From assembly GCF_020037125.1 (NCBI RefSeq), contig NZ_JAIQDG010000008.1, forward strand, positions 186,001-250,000: DNA of 64,000 bases, written 5' to 3'. Every line of letters begins with the position of its first letter. Within the stretch, counting starts at the first letter, position 1. Positions 7,745-16,518 of this stretch are shown piece after piece. The position numbers were made by a program, and so were the translations under genes. Origin of the DNA: Myxococcus sp. RHSTA-1-4. Its GTDB lineage: Bacteria; Myxococcota; Myxococcia; Myxococcales; Myxococcaceae. The notes under the pieces are model-generated. The model had not been told where the DNA came from and did not search any database. It worked only from the letters and a program-made list of their open reading frames with translations.

Positions 7745-9781
7745 TCACGGTGAGCGCGGCGTGGTGGACTCGTGCAGGTGCTCGAGGAACTCGGGCAGCA
7801 GGCTGGCGGAGATGACCCACAGCTTGCCCTCGCCCAGGTCCGCGAGCGCCGCGCGCTCCACGTACATCACGTTCTCCGCTTCCACGTAGTGGACGAACAC
7901 CTTGCGGCCCCGCGCCCGGTACCACTCCGCCGCGCGGGCCAGCAGCGCCACCATGGCGTCCTGCACCTCGGGCTGCGAGTCGTCCGCCAGCGGCACCAGC
8001 CGCACGCCGTCCAGCACGTTGAAGAGGTTCAGCCCCGGCTGCGCCGACTCCACCACGGCCAGCACCAGCGGCTGACCGCCGTGCCGCGCCACGAACAGCT
8101 CCCGCTCGCGGCCCAGCGACGCCTCGCCCCACTGCTCGCGCGCGTGCTTCAGGTCGAAGCGCTCCGGCACCAGGTCCAGCGCCTCGCGGTACGCCACCGG
8201 CCGCGTCCGGGCCACCTGCTCGAAGAAGCGCGCGCGCTCCTCCGCGGTGGGCGCCCCCACGTCGATGCCCTCGGGCATCTCCCACGCGCGCTCCACCTCG
8301 CCCTCCATGAGGCGGAAGGGCACCAGGCACGTCTGGCCCGTGTGCTCGTACCAGGTGGCGAAGTCGAACTTGGTGAAGCGCACCCAGCGAACGTTCGCCT
8401 CGCAGAAGGCGAAGAACCACTTCACGTCCGGGTCCACCTGCGTGGGCTCGTAGCCGCGCAGGTAGATGTCGCGCAGCGCCTCGCGCGCGGAGGAGCGCAT
8501 GCCCGGCACCTGCTGCCGCGCGAGCTGGTGCGCCATCCAGCTGCCCTCGTACGGCTTCACCACCGACAGCGTGGCCTCCACCGCCTCGCCCGCCGGGCGC
8601 ACCACCCGGTAGCCCAGCCGCGTCCGGCCCTCCAGCCGCGCCTGCGTGGCGTCGAAGGCGGGACGCTCGTCCGCGAAGTCCTCCGGCACCTTGCCCGGCA
8701 GCCGGAAGTAGCCCGAGCCCTCGAAGAGCGACCACGTGGCGTCGTTCCAGTCGCCCTCCACCTTCGTCGTCGGGTGGAGCTGCGCCTCCACCAGCGCGCG
8801 CCACGCCCTGGCACCCGCCGCGTCCAGCGGCCGCACGGACATGCCGCAGCGCCGGCCCTCCGCCGTGCCGGAGATGTTGCGCACCTCCGCGCGCAGCCGC
8901 ACCGGAGCCAGGCCCTCCATGGCCACCTCCAGCACCGGCTGCCGCATGCCCGGGTAGAGCAGGTCCTCGCCCGGCTCGGTGATGAAGGCCAGGCCCTCGT
9001 AGGACAAATCCAGCACCGGGCGGCGCACGTGCACCTGCGGCCACAGCGCGTGGTCGAAGGACAGCGTGCACGGGCTGCTGGGCGGCGCGCGGCGCAGCCA
9101 GCGGTGGCGGTAGCGCTCCAGCTCCGTGGGCACCGGCATCACCACCAGGCCGGACTGCTCGCGTGCCTCGCGCACCTCCAGGTGCACCACGCTGGTGTAG
9201 CCGAACGCCTCCAGCACGAAGGGCAGCGGGGGCAGCTCGCCCTCGAAGCGCCAGCCCATGCGGCCCTCGCGCGCGTCGAAGAAGTCCGCCGTCACCTTCA
9301 CCTTGCGCCCGTCCGGCAGCCGCGCCACGCCGCGGGCCTGCCGCGCCGCCAGCGAGTCGCAGATGCGCGCCACGCGGTTCGGGTGGTCGATGCGCTCCTT
9401 CCACACCGGCCGCGTCTCGGGAGGCAGCAGCAGCCCGTTGTCACGCAGCGCCTCCAGCACGGAGACGATGCGGCGGCCCGCATCCAGCGGCGGCGCCACG
9501 AAGCGCAGGCTCACCTCGGGCGAGCCGCTGACGTCCATCACCTCCGCGTCCAGCGCGGTGGCCCAGCGTTCACCCTGTCCCAGCACCACCGACGCGGCCT
9601 GCCCCGGCTCCAGCGACGCCTGCGAGGCGAGGTGCAACGTCAGGTGCTCCAACGAGAGCCGCACCAGCCGGCCCGGGGCGTGGCGGTTTCCGAACGACGC
9701 CACCGCCGTCAGTTCCGTCCCCATCCGGTAGCCCAGCAACGACTCCCGGCCGCTCATCCCGTCCAGCGTGTCCACCTGCAT
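7745..9781 (-). CDS. PilZ-domain protein with acetyltransferase-like C-terminal half
   Basis: The 678-residue protein carries a c-di-GMP-type PilZ signature: RYRHR (R-x-x-x-R) at about residues 223-227 and DLSYEG (D-x-S-x-x-G) at 258-263. The first 110 residues look like a second, degenerate PilZ-like barrel (GRLVRLSLEHLTLHLA, then VSGSPEVSLRFV). The C-terminal 300 residues contain helices and a strand pattern (LYEGSWMAHQLARQ-like segment, DLVPERFDLKHAREQWG, PLVLAVVESAQPGLNLF) that suggests a GNAT-like fold, though I see no convincing acetyl-CoA loop. It likely links c-di-GMP to an envelope or motility output. GGAG lies five bases before the ATG. The output function is unknown. Confidence 0.78.
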   Translation of the reverse strand: MQVDTLDGMSGRESLLGYRMGTELTAVASFGNRHAPGRLVRLSLEHLTLHLASQASLEPGQAASVVLGQGERWATALDAEVMDVSGSPEVSLRFVAPPLDAGRRIVSVLEALRDNGLLLPPETRPVWKERIDHPNRVARICDSLAARQARGVARLPDGRKVKVTADFFDAREGRMGWRFEGELPPLPFVLEAFGYTSVVHLEVREAREQSGLVVMPVPTELERYRHRWLRRAPPSSPCTLSFDHALWPQVHVRRPVLDLSYEGLAFITEPGEDLLYPGMRQPVLEVAMEGLAPVRLRAEVRNISGTAEGRRCGMSVRPLDAAGARAWRALVEAQLHPTTKVEGDWNDATWSLFEGSGYFRLPGKVPEDFADERPAFDATQARLEGRTRLGYRVVRPAGEAVEATLSVVKPYEGSWMAHQLARQQVPGMRSSAREALRDIYLRGYEPTQVDPDVKWFFAFCEANVRWVRFTKFDFATWYEHTGQTCLVPFRLMEGEVERAWEMPEGIDVGAPTAEERARFFEQVARTRPVAYREALDLVPERFDLKHAREQWGEASLGRERELFVARHGGQPLVLAVVESAQPGLNLFNVLDGVRLVPLADDSQPEVQDAMVALLARAAEWYRARGRKVFVHYVEAENVMYVERAALADLGEGKLWVISASLLPEFLEHLHESTTPRSP

Positions 9782-9785
9782 GACA

Positions 9786-9860
9786 GCTCCGTTGTGTTGA
9801 ATGACTTCGATTCTACAGACTCATGCAAAAAGAAGCATCCCCACTAAAAGTATGAGACTT
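9786..9860 (-). promoter_or_regulatory. Candidate promoter region of the PilZ gene
   Basis: This is an A/T-rich pocket in otherwise GC-rich DNA. On the minus strand it holds TAGAAT (9815-9810), one mismatch from the sigma-70 -10 consensus, 29 bp before the start codon, and a GGAG ribosome site just before the ATG. No good -35 box is visible at 16-19 bp. Confidence 0.35.
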
Positions 9861-9901
9861 GTGGAGACACGCTTTCGCGCAGCCTGCACACGAATGAGTC
9901 A

Positions 9902-9956
9902 CGGAGAACTCGTTCTCCGGGACAGTCGTCGTGGAGCGACGGTGTGAGTGTCGCTC
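9902..9956. promoter_or_regulatory. 18-bp palindrome and second inverted repeat
   Basis: CGGAGAAC at 9902-9909 is mirrored exactly by GTTCTCCG at 9912-9919 with two bases between, an operator-like geometry. A second inverted repeat has 7-bp arms at 9934-9940 and 9950-9956. They lie after the kelch lipoprotein gene and before the PilZ gene (both minus strand), so they may terminate the former or regulate the latter. Confidence 0.4.
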
Positions 9957-9986
9957 ATTCGCCGCTCTCTGCTCACTTGTTTGTTC

Positions 9987-11573
9987 TCATGGACAGCGCA
10001 TCTGCACGATGAGCGCTGTGTCGTACAGGCTCCCATCGGGTCCGCGTCCACCCACTGCATACACGCGGCCCTCGGGTCCCGCTGTCAGTGCGTGTCCCGT
10101 GCGCGAGGTGGGAAGGGACACCGCGGGCGTGAAGCGCTCCGCGGCCGGATCGAACCAGACCGGCGGGGCACCCTCGCCGTCTTCCACGAACACCCACCCG
10201 TTGCCGGCGCGCACCGCGCGAGGCGCGGCCCGGGGCCGCTCCATGGGAGCGAGCTCGCGCACGCGCACCACCGTGCCGGCGCGCTCCAGGAGGAAGGCCC
10301 GCGAGGACGGAGCGAGTCCGCCGCCCGGCAGGGCCTCGCGTCCGCCCACCACCAGCGCGCGGCCCGAGGCCAGGTCCACCACCGCGGGAGACTCCAGCGC
10401 CACGGGCAGCGAGGGGCCCACGCCGAGCAGCCCCGAGGGCTCCACCACGTCCGTGCGCTCGGAGGGCCCCTGGCCCGCGCAGCCCCCCGCGAGCAGGAAG
10501 GCGTCGCCGAGCGCCGCGCCCGCGGCGGGGCACGACAGCGAGAGACGCCCGAGGGAGGACTGCGTGCCGAAGCCCGGGCTGACGAGTGACACGCGGAACA
10601 CGGCGTCGCGGGCCGGAGGCGAGGGGAACTGGGAGAGCTGGCCTCCCGCGAGCACCGCGTCCGGGCCCAGCCGGCCGGCCAGGGCACCGATGGACGAGAG
10701 CGAGGGGGAGAAGAACGTGAGCGTGGTGCCGCCGTCGGGCTCCAGCCGCTCCAGGCTCGCCTCGGCCCGGCCGTCCTCGCGCACACCGCCGAGCACCACC
10801 ACGCCGCCATCCGTCAGCGCCAGCGCCGCGGCCTCCCCGCGCGCCACCAGGAGCGAGCCCCGCGCGAGGCCGCCGGACTCGGGGGACCAGACCTCCACCG
10901 TGGCCACGGGGCGGCCGGCGCCGTCGCGTCCTCCCGTCACGACCAGCGTGTCCGCGTAGGGGCCCACCGCCGGGAAGAGCGCGAGGGGCGCCGTGCGGCG
11001 CGTGAAGCCGGGCTGCTCCGAGACAGTGCCCATGGGCCCCCCAGCGCAGCCACACACGCCGCCGCCGCAGGTGAGGCCGCCGGGCTGGCAGCTCTCGCCA
11101 TCGCAGTCCGGGTCCGCGCAGTCGCGCAGGTCGTCGCCGTCGTCGTCCACGCCGTTGTCGCACGCTTCCACGGGCGTACCCGCGTCGGGCGGGACGGGAA
11201 TGGGCGGGAGGGACAGCTCGAGCGTGGTGCCGGAGCCGGGAGTGAGGGTGGCCTCGCCCGAGGTGGTGGAGCGCACCGTGCCGGAGCGCTCGGCGGTGGC
11301 GCGCACGGACACCCGGGTGCCCTCGGGCGTGGCGGGGCCGGACTCGAAGTTGAAGGTGGCGGGGAGCTTCAGCGCATCGCCCTCCAGCGTGGCCACGGCG
11401 AGGGGCGTGCCTTCCGGGAGCGAGGCCACGACGGAGAGCCGGTCGAAGTCCACGCCGGGGGTCAGCGGCCCGCTCACCACCACATGGACGCCACCCGGAG
11501 ACTTCTCGCAGGCGAGCAGCGGCAGCAGCAGGGCGAGGAGCAGGACACGGGATGCGGCGCGCATGGGCGGCAT
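9987..11573 (-). CDS. Kelch-repeat lipoprotein
   Basis: The 528-residue product starts with a lipoprotein signal (RAASRVLLLALLLPLLAC; lipobox LLAC). A beta-rich N-terminal domain follows, then an Asp/Cys-rich spacer of the kind common in myxobacterial exoproteins (CDNGVDDDGDDLRDCADPDC). The rest is a run of kelch-like blades (DTLVVTGGRDGAGRPVATVE, ALTDGGVVVLGGVREDG, GRALVVGGREAL, GRVYAVGGRGPDGSLYDTAL) predicted to close into a beta-propeller. The start at 11573 is favoured by GGAGGGG nine bases upstream; ATG 11564 is an alternative three codons in. It probably sits on the outer membrane or is periplasmic and binds a ligand or partner. No catalytic residues are seen. Confidence 0.8.
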   Translation of the reverse strand: MPPMRAASRVLLLALLLPLLACEKSPGGVHVVVSGPLTPGVDFDRLSVVASLPEGTPLAVATLEGDALKLPATFNFESGPATPEGTRVSVRATAERSGTVRSTTSGEATLTPGSGTTLELSLPPIPVPPDAGTPVEACDNGVDDDGDDLRDCADPDCDGESCQPGGLTCGGGVCGCAGGPMGTVSEQPGFTRRTAPLALFPAVGPYADTLVVTGGRDGAGRPVATVEVWSPESGGLARGSLLVARGEAAALALTDGGVVVLGGVREDGRAEASLERLEPDGGTTLTFFSPSLSSIGALAGRLGPDAVLAGGQLSQFPSPPARDAVFRVSLVSPGFGTQSSLGRLSLSCPAAGAALGDAFLLAGGCAGQGPSERTDVVEPSGLLGVGPSLPVALESPAVVDLASGRALVVGGREALPGGGLAPSSRAFLLERAGTVVRVRELAPMERPRAAPRAVRAGNGWVFVEDGEGAPPVWFDPAAERFTPAVSLPTSRTGHALTAGPEGRVYAVGGRGPDGSLYDTALIVQMRCP

Positions 11574-11718
11574 TCTAGCGAGCCCCTCCATGCCCGGCCT
11601 AAATGATGGGGTCTTCACGCCGGGGCGTTGATAGGGAGTCCTTCGCTTCTCCGCGCGCGGTGCCGTCCTGGAGTCCCAGCAGGCGCTTCCCGGTGCGCAC
11701 CACCAACCGAGGCCCCGC

Positions 11719-12213
11719 TTGCCCCTCTCCACCCTCTGCCTGCGCTGCGGCATGTGCTGTGACGGCACCCTCTTCACCCATGTGTCGCTCCAGCCCGCCG
11801 AGGTCACCGCGCTGGAGCAGCGCGGACTCCCGCTGACCCGGCGCGCGGACGGCTCGCCGGCCCTCACGCAGCACTGCGCGGCGCTGGATGGGCTCACCTG
11901 CACCGTCTACGCGGACCGTCCGGCGAGCTGCCGCCGCTACCACTGCCAGCTCTACGCGGCGCTCGCGGAGAAGGAGGTCTCCCTCGACGAGGCCCTCGCT
12001 GTCGTGGACGAGGCCCGGTCCCTGGTGGACGCCGTCGGGCGGGAATTGCCGCCCACCGCCGCTGGTGAGCCCCGCTCGGTGATGCAGCGCGCCCGCCGCG
12101 CGGAGCAACCGGAGCACGGCGGACCCCTGCCGCAGAAAACGCGGGCCGCCCACGAGCGCGCCGAGGCGTTCCTCGACAAGCACTTCCGCGGACGCTTCGG
12201 CCGGCGCGAGTGA
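11719..12213 (+). CDS. YkgJ/YcgN-type zinc- or iron-chelating cysteine-cluster protein
   Basis: The 164-residue protein has the UPF0153 cysteine pattern: CLRCGMCC near the N-terminus, then QHCAALDGLTCTVYADRP followed by SCRRYHC. In this family the cysteines are proposed to bind a metal ion or cluster. The start appears to be TTG at 11719. The next in-frame ATG would remove the first conserved cysteines, and no ATG or GTG lies upstream in frame before non-conserved sequence. The C-terminal third is charged and Arg/His-rich. The gene is divergent from the kelch lipoprotein gene. The cellular role of the family is not established. Confidence 0.82.
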   Translation: MPLSTLCLRCGMCCDGTLFTHVSLQPAEVTALEQRGLPLTRRADGSPALTQHCAALDGLTCTVYADRPASCRRYHCQLYAALAEKEVSLDEALAVVDEARSLVDAVGRELPPTAAGEPRSVMQRARRAEQPEHGGPLPQKTRAAHERAEAFLDKHFRGRFGRRE

Positions 12214-12440
12214 TGCTGACACATGCGTGAGTCCGCGTGCGCGGGCGTGACCTGCCCGGCACCGAGCGCCGGATGGGCCATGGTGCGCGCGCCTCGCGGA
12301 CCGGTACGCGGGTACGGCCGCCCCTGAATCCGCGTGCCTCACGCACGGACCCGACTACGATGCGGCGGCACCGTCCTTCCCGTCCGGCCTTCCGCGCGCC
12401 CTTCCCGCCCGCGAGCCCGGCGCCACTCCGAGGTCTCTCC

Positions 12441-13163
12441 ATGAAGACGAAGGCACCTGTCCTCGCCTCCCTGATGACGTTCTCCCTGCTCGCCGCGCCC
12501 GCCGTGCACGCGGGGGATGAGGGGCCGGTGAAGTCCGCCTCGGTGGACCTGAATGGCGACGGCAAGCCGGAGGCCCTCTCCCTGGAGTGGGATGAGGGCA
12601 AGGACCAGTTCGTCCTCAAGGCCGGCAACGCCACCCTCCGCGGCAAGACGGATGGCAACGAGCCCGCCGGCTTCACGGTGGTCGACATCGACAGCGGCGA
12701 CAAGCGCAAGGAAGTGGCCGTCCACACCGGAGAGACGGACCAAGACAAGCAGGAGCACCTCTTCGCCTTCGACGGCAAGGGGCTGAAGGCGCTGGGCAGC
12801 GTCCCCGCCCTCACCGAGGCCCGTGGCAACGGCATCATCCTGTCCGACTCGTGGCAGGGCTTCTGGAACCGGCGCGTCAAGTACGTGCTGGATGCCAGGG
12901 CGGGCAAGGTCACCGAGGTGCCCCAGGAGATGTACGCCGTCGGCGTCGAGGCCACGGTGAAGGTGTCCTTCCCGCTCGCCCGGAGCCGCACGGAGAAGAC
13001 GCCCGTGGCCACCCTGGCGCAGGGCTCGAGGATTCAGGTCCTGGCCGCGGCCCCCGTGGGCAGGGGCTACCTCTTCCTCGTGAAGTCCTCCACCGGGCTG
13101 CTCGGCTGGGCCGACGAGAAGAGCCTGGTGGAGAAGACCGAGGGCCTGCCCCTCGCGGGCTGA
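12441..13163 (+). CDS. Secreted VCBS/FG-GAP-like protein with SH3-like C-terminus
   Basis: The 240-residue protein has a signal peptide (KTKAPVLASLMTFSLLAAPA then VHAG). Its mature N-terminus reads SVDLNGDGKPEALSLEWDEG, an FG-GAP/VCBS-type calcium-loop motif, with a second partial copy at VVDIDSGDKRKEVAVHTG. The last 70 residues (TLAQGSRIQVLAAAPVGRG, FLVKSSTGLLGWADEKSL) look like a bacterial SH3 domain, usually a cell-wall-binding module. The ATG at 12441 is chosen because it places the signal peptide at the N-terminus; upstream in-frame sequence is Arg/Pro-rich noise. The stop is 4 bp from the convergent RNase gene's stop. Function unknown. Confidence 0.75.
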   Translation: MKTKAPVLASLMTFSLLAAPAVHAGDEGPVKSASVDLNGDGKPEALSLEWDEGKDQFVLKAGNATLRGKTDGNEPAGFTVVDIDSGDKRKEVAVHTGETDQDKQEHLFAFDGKGLKALGSVPALTEARGNGIILSDSWQGFWNRRVKYVLDARAGKVTEVPQEMYAVGVEATVKVSFPLARSRTEKTPVATLAQGSRIQVLAAAPVGRGYLFLVKSSTGLLGWADEKSLVEKTEGLPLAG

Positions 13164-13167
13164 GCCG

Positions 13168-15063
13168 CTACGGCACGTACGCCAGCTCGACGCGCCCGAG
13201 CTGCTCGTCCGTGGACGCCACCTTCACCTTCACCGGCATGCCGACGGTGAAGGTCCGCTCCCTGCCCACCAGCGACAGCTCGCGGGCGTCGGGACGGAAG
13301 GGGCCTCCGGGCAGTCCCTCCGAGGGCACCACGCCCTCCACCAGCATCCCGTCGAGCTGCGCGACGAGGCCGAAGGGCTTCACCCGCGTCACACGCGCGG
13401 GGAACTCCTGGCCCACGCGCGCCGCCATCCACCGTGCCTCCAGCTCGCGGTGACGGTCCGTCTCCGCCCGGCTCGCGGCCCGCGCCTTCGCGTTGATGTG
13501 CACCGCGAGCGCCTCCACCGCCGGGTCGTTGTCCATGAAGTCCCGCCGGCCCCGCAGGTACGCCTTCAGAATCCGGTGCACCGCCAGGTCCGCGTACCTG
13601 CGAATCGGCGACGTGAAGTGCAGGTACAGCGGCGCCGCCAGCCCGAAGTGCGGCAGCGGCTTCACCGTGTAGCGCGACGGCCCCAGCGAGCGCCGCAGCA
13701 CCGAGCGCAGCGCCGCCTCCGCCGCCGCGCCGGCAATCTGCCGGTCGAAGGCGGCCAGCGCCAGCGGCGTCAGCTCGCGCCCGAAGCCCGCCGCGAAGCC
13801 CGAGTGCTCCGCGAAGGCATTCAGGTCCGCCACCCGCTCCGGGTCCGGCTGCTCGTGCACCCGGAACACCCCCGGCACGCCGCGCGCCAGCAGCCACGTG
13901 GCGATGGCCTCGTTCGCCGCCACCATGAAGCGCTCAATCATCCCGTGCGCCGACGTGAGCCGCTCGCTGACGAGACCGGACAGCTCGCCCGTCGTCTCGT
14001 CGAAGGTGAAGCGCGCCTCCTCGCGGGCGAACTCCATGCCGCCGCGTGCCGCGCGCGCCACCGCCAGCCGCGCCGCCGCCAGCCGGAACCACGGCATCAC
14101 GTCCTTCACCGGCTCCATGGCCGGTGACACCTCGCCCCTGTCGAGGAAGGCGGCCGTCTCGTCGTAGTTCAGCCGCGCCCACGAGCGGATGATGCTCTCG
14201 TACACGTCCGCCGCCGTCACCCGCCCCTGCGGGTCGATGCGCAGCTCCACCGTGAGGCACAGCCGCTCCTCGCCCTGCACCAGGCTCAGCCAGTGCGAGG
14301 ACAGCTCCTCCGGCAACATGGGCAGCACGCGCCCCGCCAGGTACACGCTGGTGGCCCGCTCGCGCGCCTCCAGGTCCAGCGGCGAGCCCTCCGCCACGAA
14401 CTCGCCCACGTCCGCGATGGACACCAGCAGCCGCAGCGCTCCGTCCGGCCCCGCGGGCAGCACGGAGATGGCGTCGTCGATGTCCCGCGTCGACGGCGCG
14501 TCCACCGTCACCGTGGGGATGGCGCGCAAATCACGACGCGCGCCGGGCGCATGAGACACCGCGCGGGCGCGGCGGGCCTCCTCCACCACCTCGGCGGGGA
14601 AGGACTTGCGCAGGCCGTGCCGGGCGATGATGCGCTCCAGCGAGCGGTCCTCACCGGGCTCCACGCGGTAGAGGAGCACCAGCTTGCCCTCGACGATGCG
14701 CGCCACCACCGCGTCGCCGTGCTGCACCTGCGTGCCGGCGGTGTCGAGCGCCCAGTCCGCGTTGGCCACCTCGCGGTCCACACGCAGGAGGGGCGAGCCC
14801 TTGCGCATCACCACCTCGCCGTAGACCTGGGTGCGCGTGCGCTCCACGAGCGACAGGCCGCTCGCCGTCCAGCGCCCGTCCGCCGCGGCGGTGATGGTGG
14901 CCGTGACGGTGTCGCCGGCGAAGAAGGGGTTGAGGTCCGGGGGAGGAATGAAGGCGGACAGCACCTCGTGCGAGCCGGGTGACTGCACGGTGAGGAAGCC
15001 GAAGCCGCGAGGGTGGACGTCGATACGTCCGGTGACGGAGCGAGGGGAAGCGGAAGTGTCCAT
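13168..15063 (-). CDS. rnr: RNase R/RNase II-family 3'-5' exoribonuclease (RNB domain)
   Basis: The 631-residue protein has the layout of the RNB family. A cold-shock-like domain (RGFGFLTVQSPG, about 10-60) comes first. The RNB catalytic domain has four metal-binding Asp residues with the exact RNase II spacing in VTVDAPSTRDIDDAIS (D188, D194, D196, D197). FTSPIRRYADLAVHRILKAY follows, with a C-terminal S1 domain (EFPARVTRVKPFGLVAQL). It degrades structured RNA from the 3' end in the cytoplasm. It is shorter than E. coli RNase R (about 810 residues), lacking the N-terminal helical extension and the long basic tail. The symbol is by family, and an RNase II assignment is possible. Confidence 0.92.
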   Translation of the reverse strand: MDTSASPRSVTGRIDVHPRGFGFLTVQSPGSHEVLSAFIPPPDLNPFFAGDTVTATITAAADGRWTASGLSLVERTRTQVYGEVVMRKGSPLLRVDREVANADWALDTAGTQVQHGDAVVARIVEGKLVLLYRVEPGEDRSLERIIARHGLRKSFPAEVVEEARRARAVSHAPGARRDLRAIPTVTVDAPSTRDIDDAISVLPAGPDGALRLLVSIADVGEFVAEGSPLDLEARERATSVYLAGRVLPMLPEELSSHWLSLVQGEERLCLTVELRIDPQGRVTAADVYESIIRSWARLNYDETAAFLDRGEVSPAMEPVKDVMPWFRLAAARLAVARAARGGMEFAREEARFTFDETTGELSGLVSERLTSAHGMIERFMVAANEAIATWLLARGVPGVFRVHEQPDPERVADLNAFAEHSGFAAGFGRELTPLALAAFDRQIAGAAAEAALRSVLRRSLGPSRYTVKPLPHFGLAAPLYLHFTSPIRRYADLAVHRILKAYLRGRRDFMDNDPAVEALAVHINAKARAASRAETDRHRELEARWMAARVGQEFPARVTRVKPFGLVAQLDGMLVEGVVPSEGLPGGPFRPDARELSLVGRERTFTVGMPVKVKVASTDEQLGRVELAYVP

Positions 15064-15202
15064 GAGCCTTGAGCGCGTCTTAGCCCACTTCGTGCCCGGT
15101 GGAGCGTGTCCACGGGAGGACGGAGGGCGGGAGCGCGCGGAAAGTGCCGGTCCCCGGGCCTGCTACCGTTGAGCGGCCTGCTTTTCGCCGGGGGGACCGC
15201 GA

Positions 15203-15424
15203 ATGCGTTGGCGAACCGTGTGCCTGGACGTGTCGCTGCTGGTGGTCCTGACGGACTGCCCCCGGAACCACATGCCGGGAGGGGCGTTCGACAGGGCTGC
15301 CCACAAGGACGTGAGGCAGTTGATGGAGAGATACGGCTGCTCCGATGATGAGTACAAGAATCGCTGCAGGGGCATCGAGGACATCGAGGAGCTTGAGGAG
15401 TGCCTCGAGGAGTGCGGCTCATGA
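15203..15424 (+). CDS. Small Cys-containing putative lipoprotein
   Basis: This 73-residue product has a short hydrophobic segment (LDVSLLVVLTDC) that could be an atypical lipobox; Asp at -1 is unusual. An acidic, cysteine-containing tail follows (RYGCSDDEYKNRCRGIEDIE, with two more Cys near the end), giving even cysteine spacing compatible with disulfides outside the cytoplasm. A G-rich ribosome site lies just before the ATG. Its stop overlaps the start of the next gene in the sequence ATGA, so the two are almost certainly translated together. I do not recognise the family. Confidence 0.65.
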   Translation: MRWRTVCLDVSLLVVLTDCPRNHMPGGAFDRAAHKDVRQLMERYGCSDDEYKNRCRGIEDIEELEECLEECGS

Positions 15425-16305
15425 AATGGCGGGGTGCCATGGGGCTCAGCGTGGGCGCGCTTCTCCCGGTGCCGCTGCTGCTCGTGCTGCTCAGCCTGCG
15501 GCCAGAAGCACCGAGTCCCACGTCCGAAGCCACACGGGTCAGCCCCATGCTCTCCTTCGAGGAGCGCATGCAGCGGGTGACGTACCACCGCCAATGCCGG
15601 AGGGACTCGGACTGCGAGTCGCCCATGGTCTGCGTGATAGACTCCCGTGTCTTCACCCATTACTGCAGCGACAGCCAGTGCATGACGGATGCCCAGTGCC
15701 CGGACGGGCTCGTGTGCCGGGATGTGGCCTCCGTGACCAGGGAACGGCTCGTGCGCTTCTGCGTCCCGCTGGGCTTTCGCAAGGAGGGGGAGGAGTGCCT
15801 GCCGCTCCCTTCAGACCGGCAGGATGCATGTGAGCCAGGGTTGTTGTGCGCGGACTCGGGGGCGGGATGGTGCGGCCGCCCCTGCCGCCTGAATGAACCC
15901 GCGAGCTGCCCGGATGGTTTCTTCTGCGGGAACGTTCCTCCCGAGCCCATCTGCCTGCCGACCTGTGAGACACGCGGGTGTCCCGAGGGCCAGCACTGCA
16001 TCCGCCACGACGACGGAGTCTCGCAGTGCGCGGTGGTCTACGGCCCCGACTGCCAGCATTCGCCATGTCCCGAAGGCCGCGAATGCCGGGTGAGAACCTC
16101 GGTGGAGAAGCCCGGCAAGGCCTGGACGGAATGCATCGAGAGGTGCGGCCCGGACAAGCCCCCCTGCCCCGAGGGCTTCACCTGCGACCGGTGGCACTGC
16201 CTCCCGAGCTGTGACCCGCGGGACGCCAGCACCTGCCCCGAGGGCTACCGCTGCGCACAGGGAAAAAAGCCAACCCGTCCCTGGGTCTGCCAGCCCGACA
16301 GGTAG
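15421..16305 (+). CDS. Cysteine-rich secreted or membrane-anchored protein
   Basis: The 294-residue product begins with a hydrophobic anchor or signal (GLSVGALLPVPLLLVLLSL). The rest is a series of about six cysteine-rich units of the form CxxDxxCPxGxxCR (SQCMTDAQCPDGLVCR, PASCPDGFFCG, ETRGCPEGQHCIR, HSPCPEGRECR, KPPCPEGFTCDR, DASTCPEGYRCAQ). Similar Cys-rich arrays occur in many myxobacterial exoproteins, where they are presumed disulfide-bonded spacers or adhesion modules. It overlaps the stop of the small upstream gene (ATGA), indicating an operon of two. No enzymatic motif is seen. Export is inferred from the N-terminus and the cysteine density. Confidence 0.78.
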   Translation: MKWRGAMGLSVGALLPVPLLLVLLSLRPEAPSPTSEATRVSPMLSFEERMQRVTYHRQCRRDSDCESPMVCVIDSRVFTHYCSDSQCMTDAQCPDGLVCRDVASVTRERLVRFCVPLGFRKEGEECLPLPSDRQDACEPGLLCADSGAGWCGRPCRLNEPASCPDGFFCGNVPPEPICLPTCETRGCPEGQHCIRHDDGVSQCAVVYGPDCQHSPCPEGRECRVRTSVEKPGKAWTECIERCGPDKPPCPEGFTCDRWHCLPSCDPRDASTCPEGYRCAQGKKPTRPWVCQPDR

Positions 16306-16518
16306 CCCCTCCTGTCACAGCCGCGGGATTGCACCCGACAACAGTGCCCCTCCTCCCGATACGAGGCTCCTGGCGCATCCCGTCCACTCGCCCCGGTTGA
16401 AACACCGCTTCCGGACACCCGCTCCGCTCGCGCCCTTCCGCGCGCGTCCCGTTGCCGCACCTTCGCGCCTGACAACGCCCTGAAACAACCGGGCGATGTC
16501 TCACCGGAGCGTTCCACC

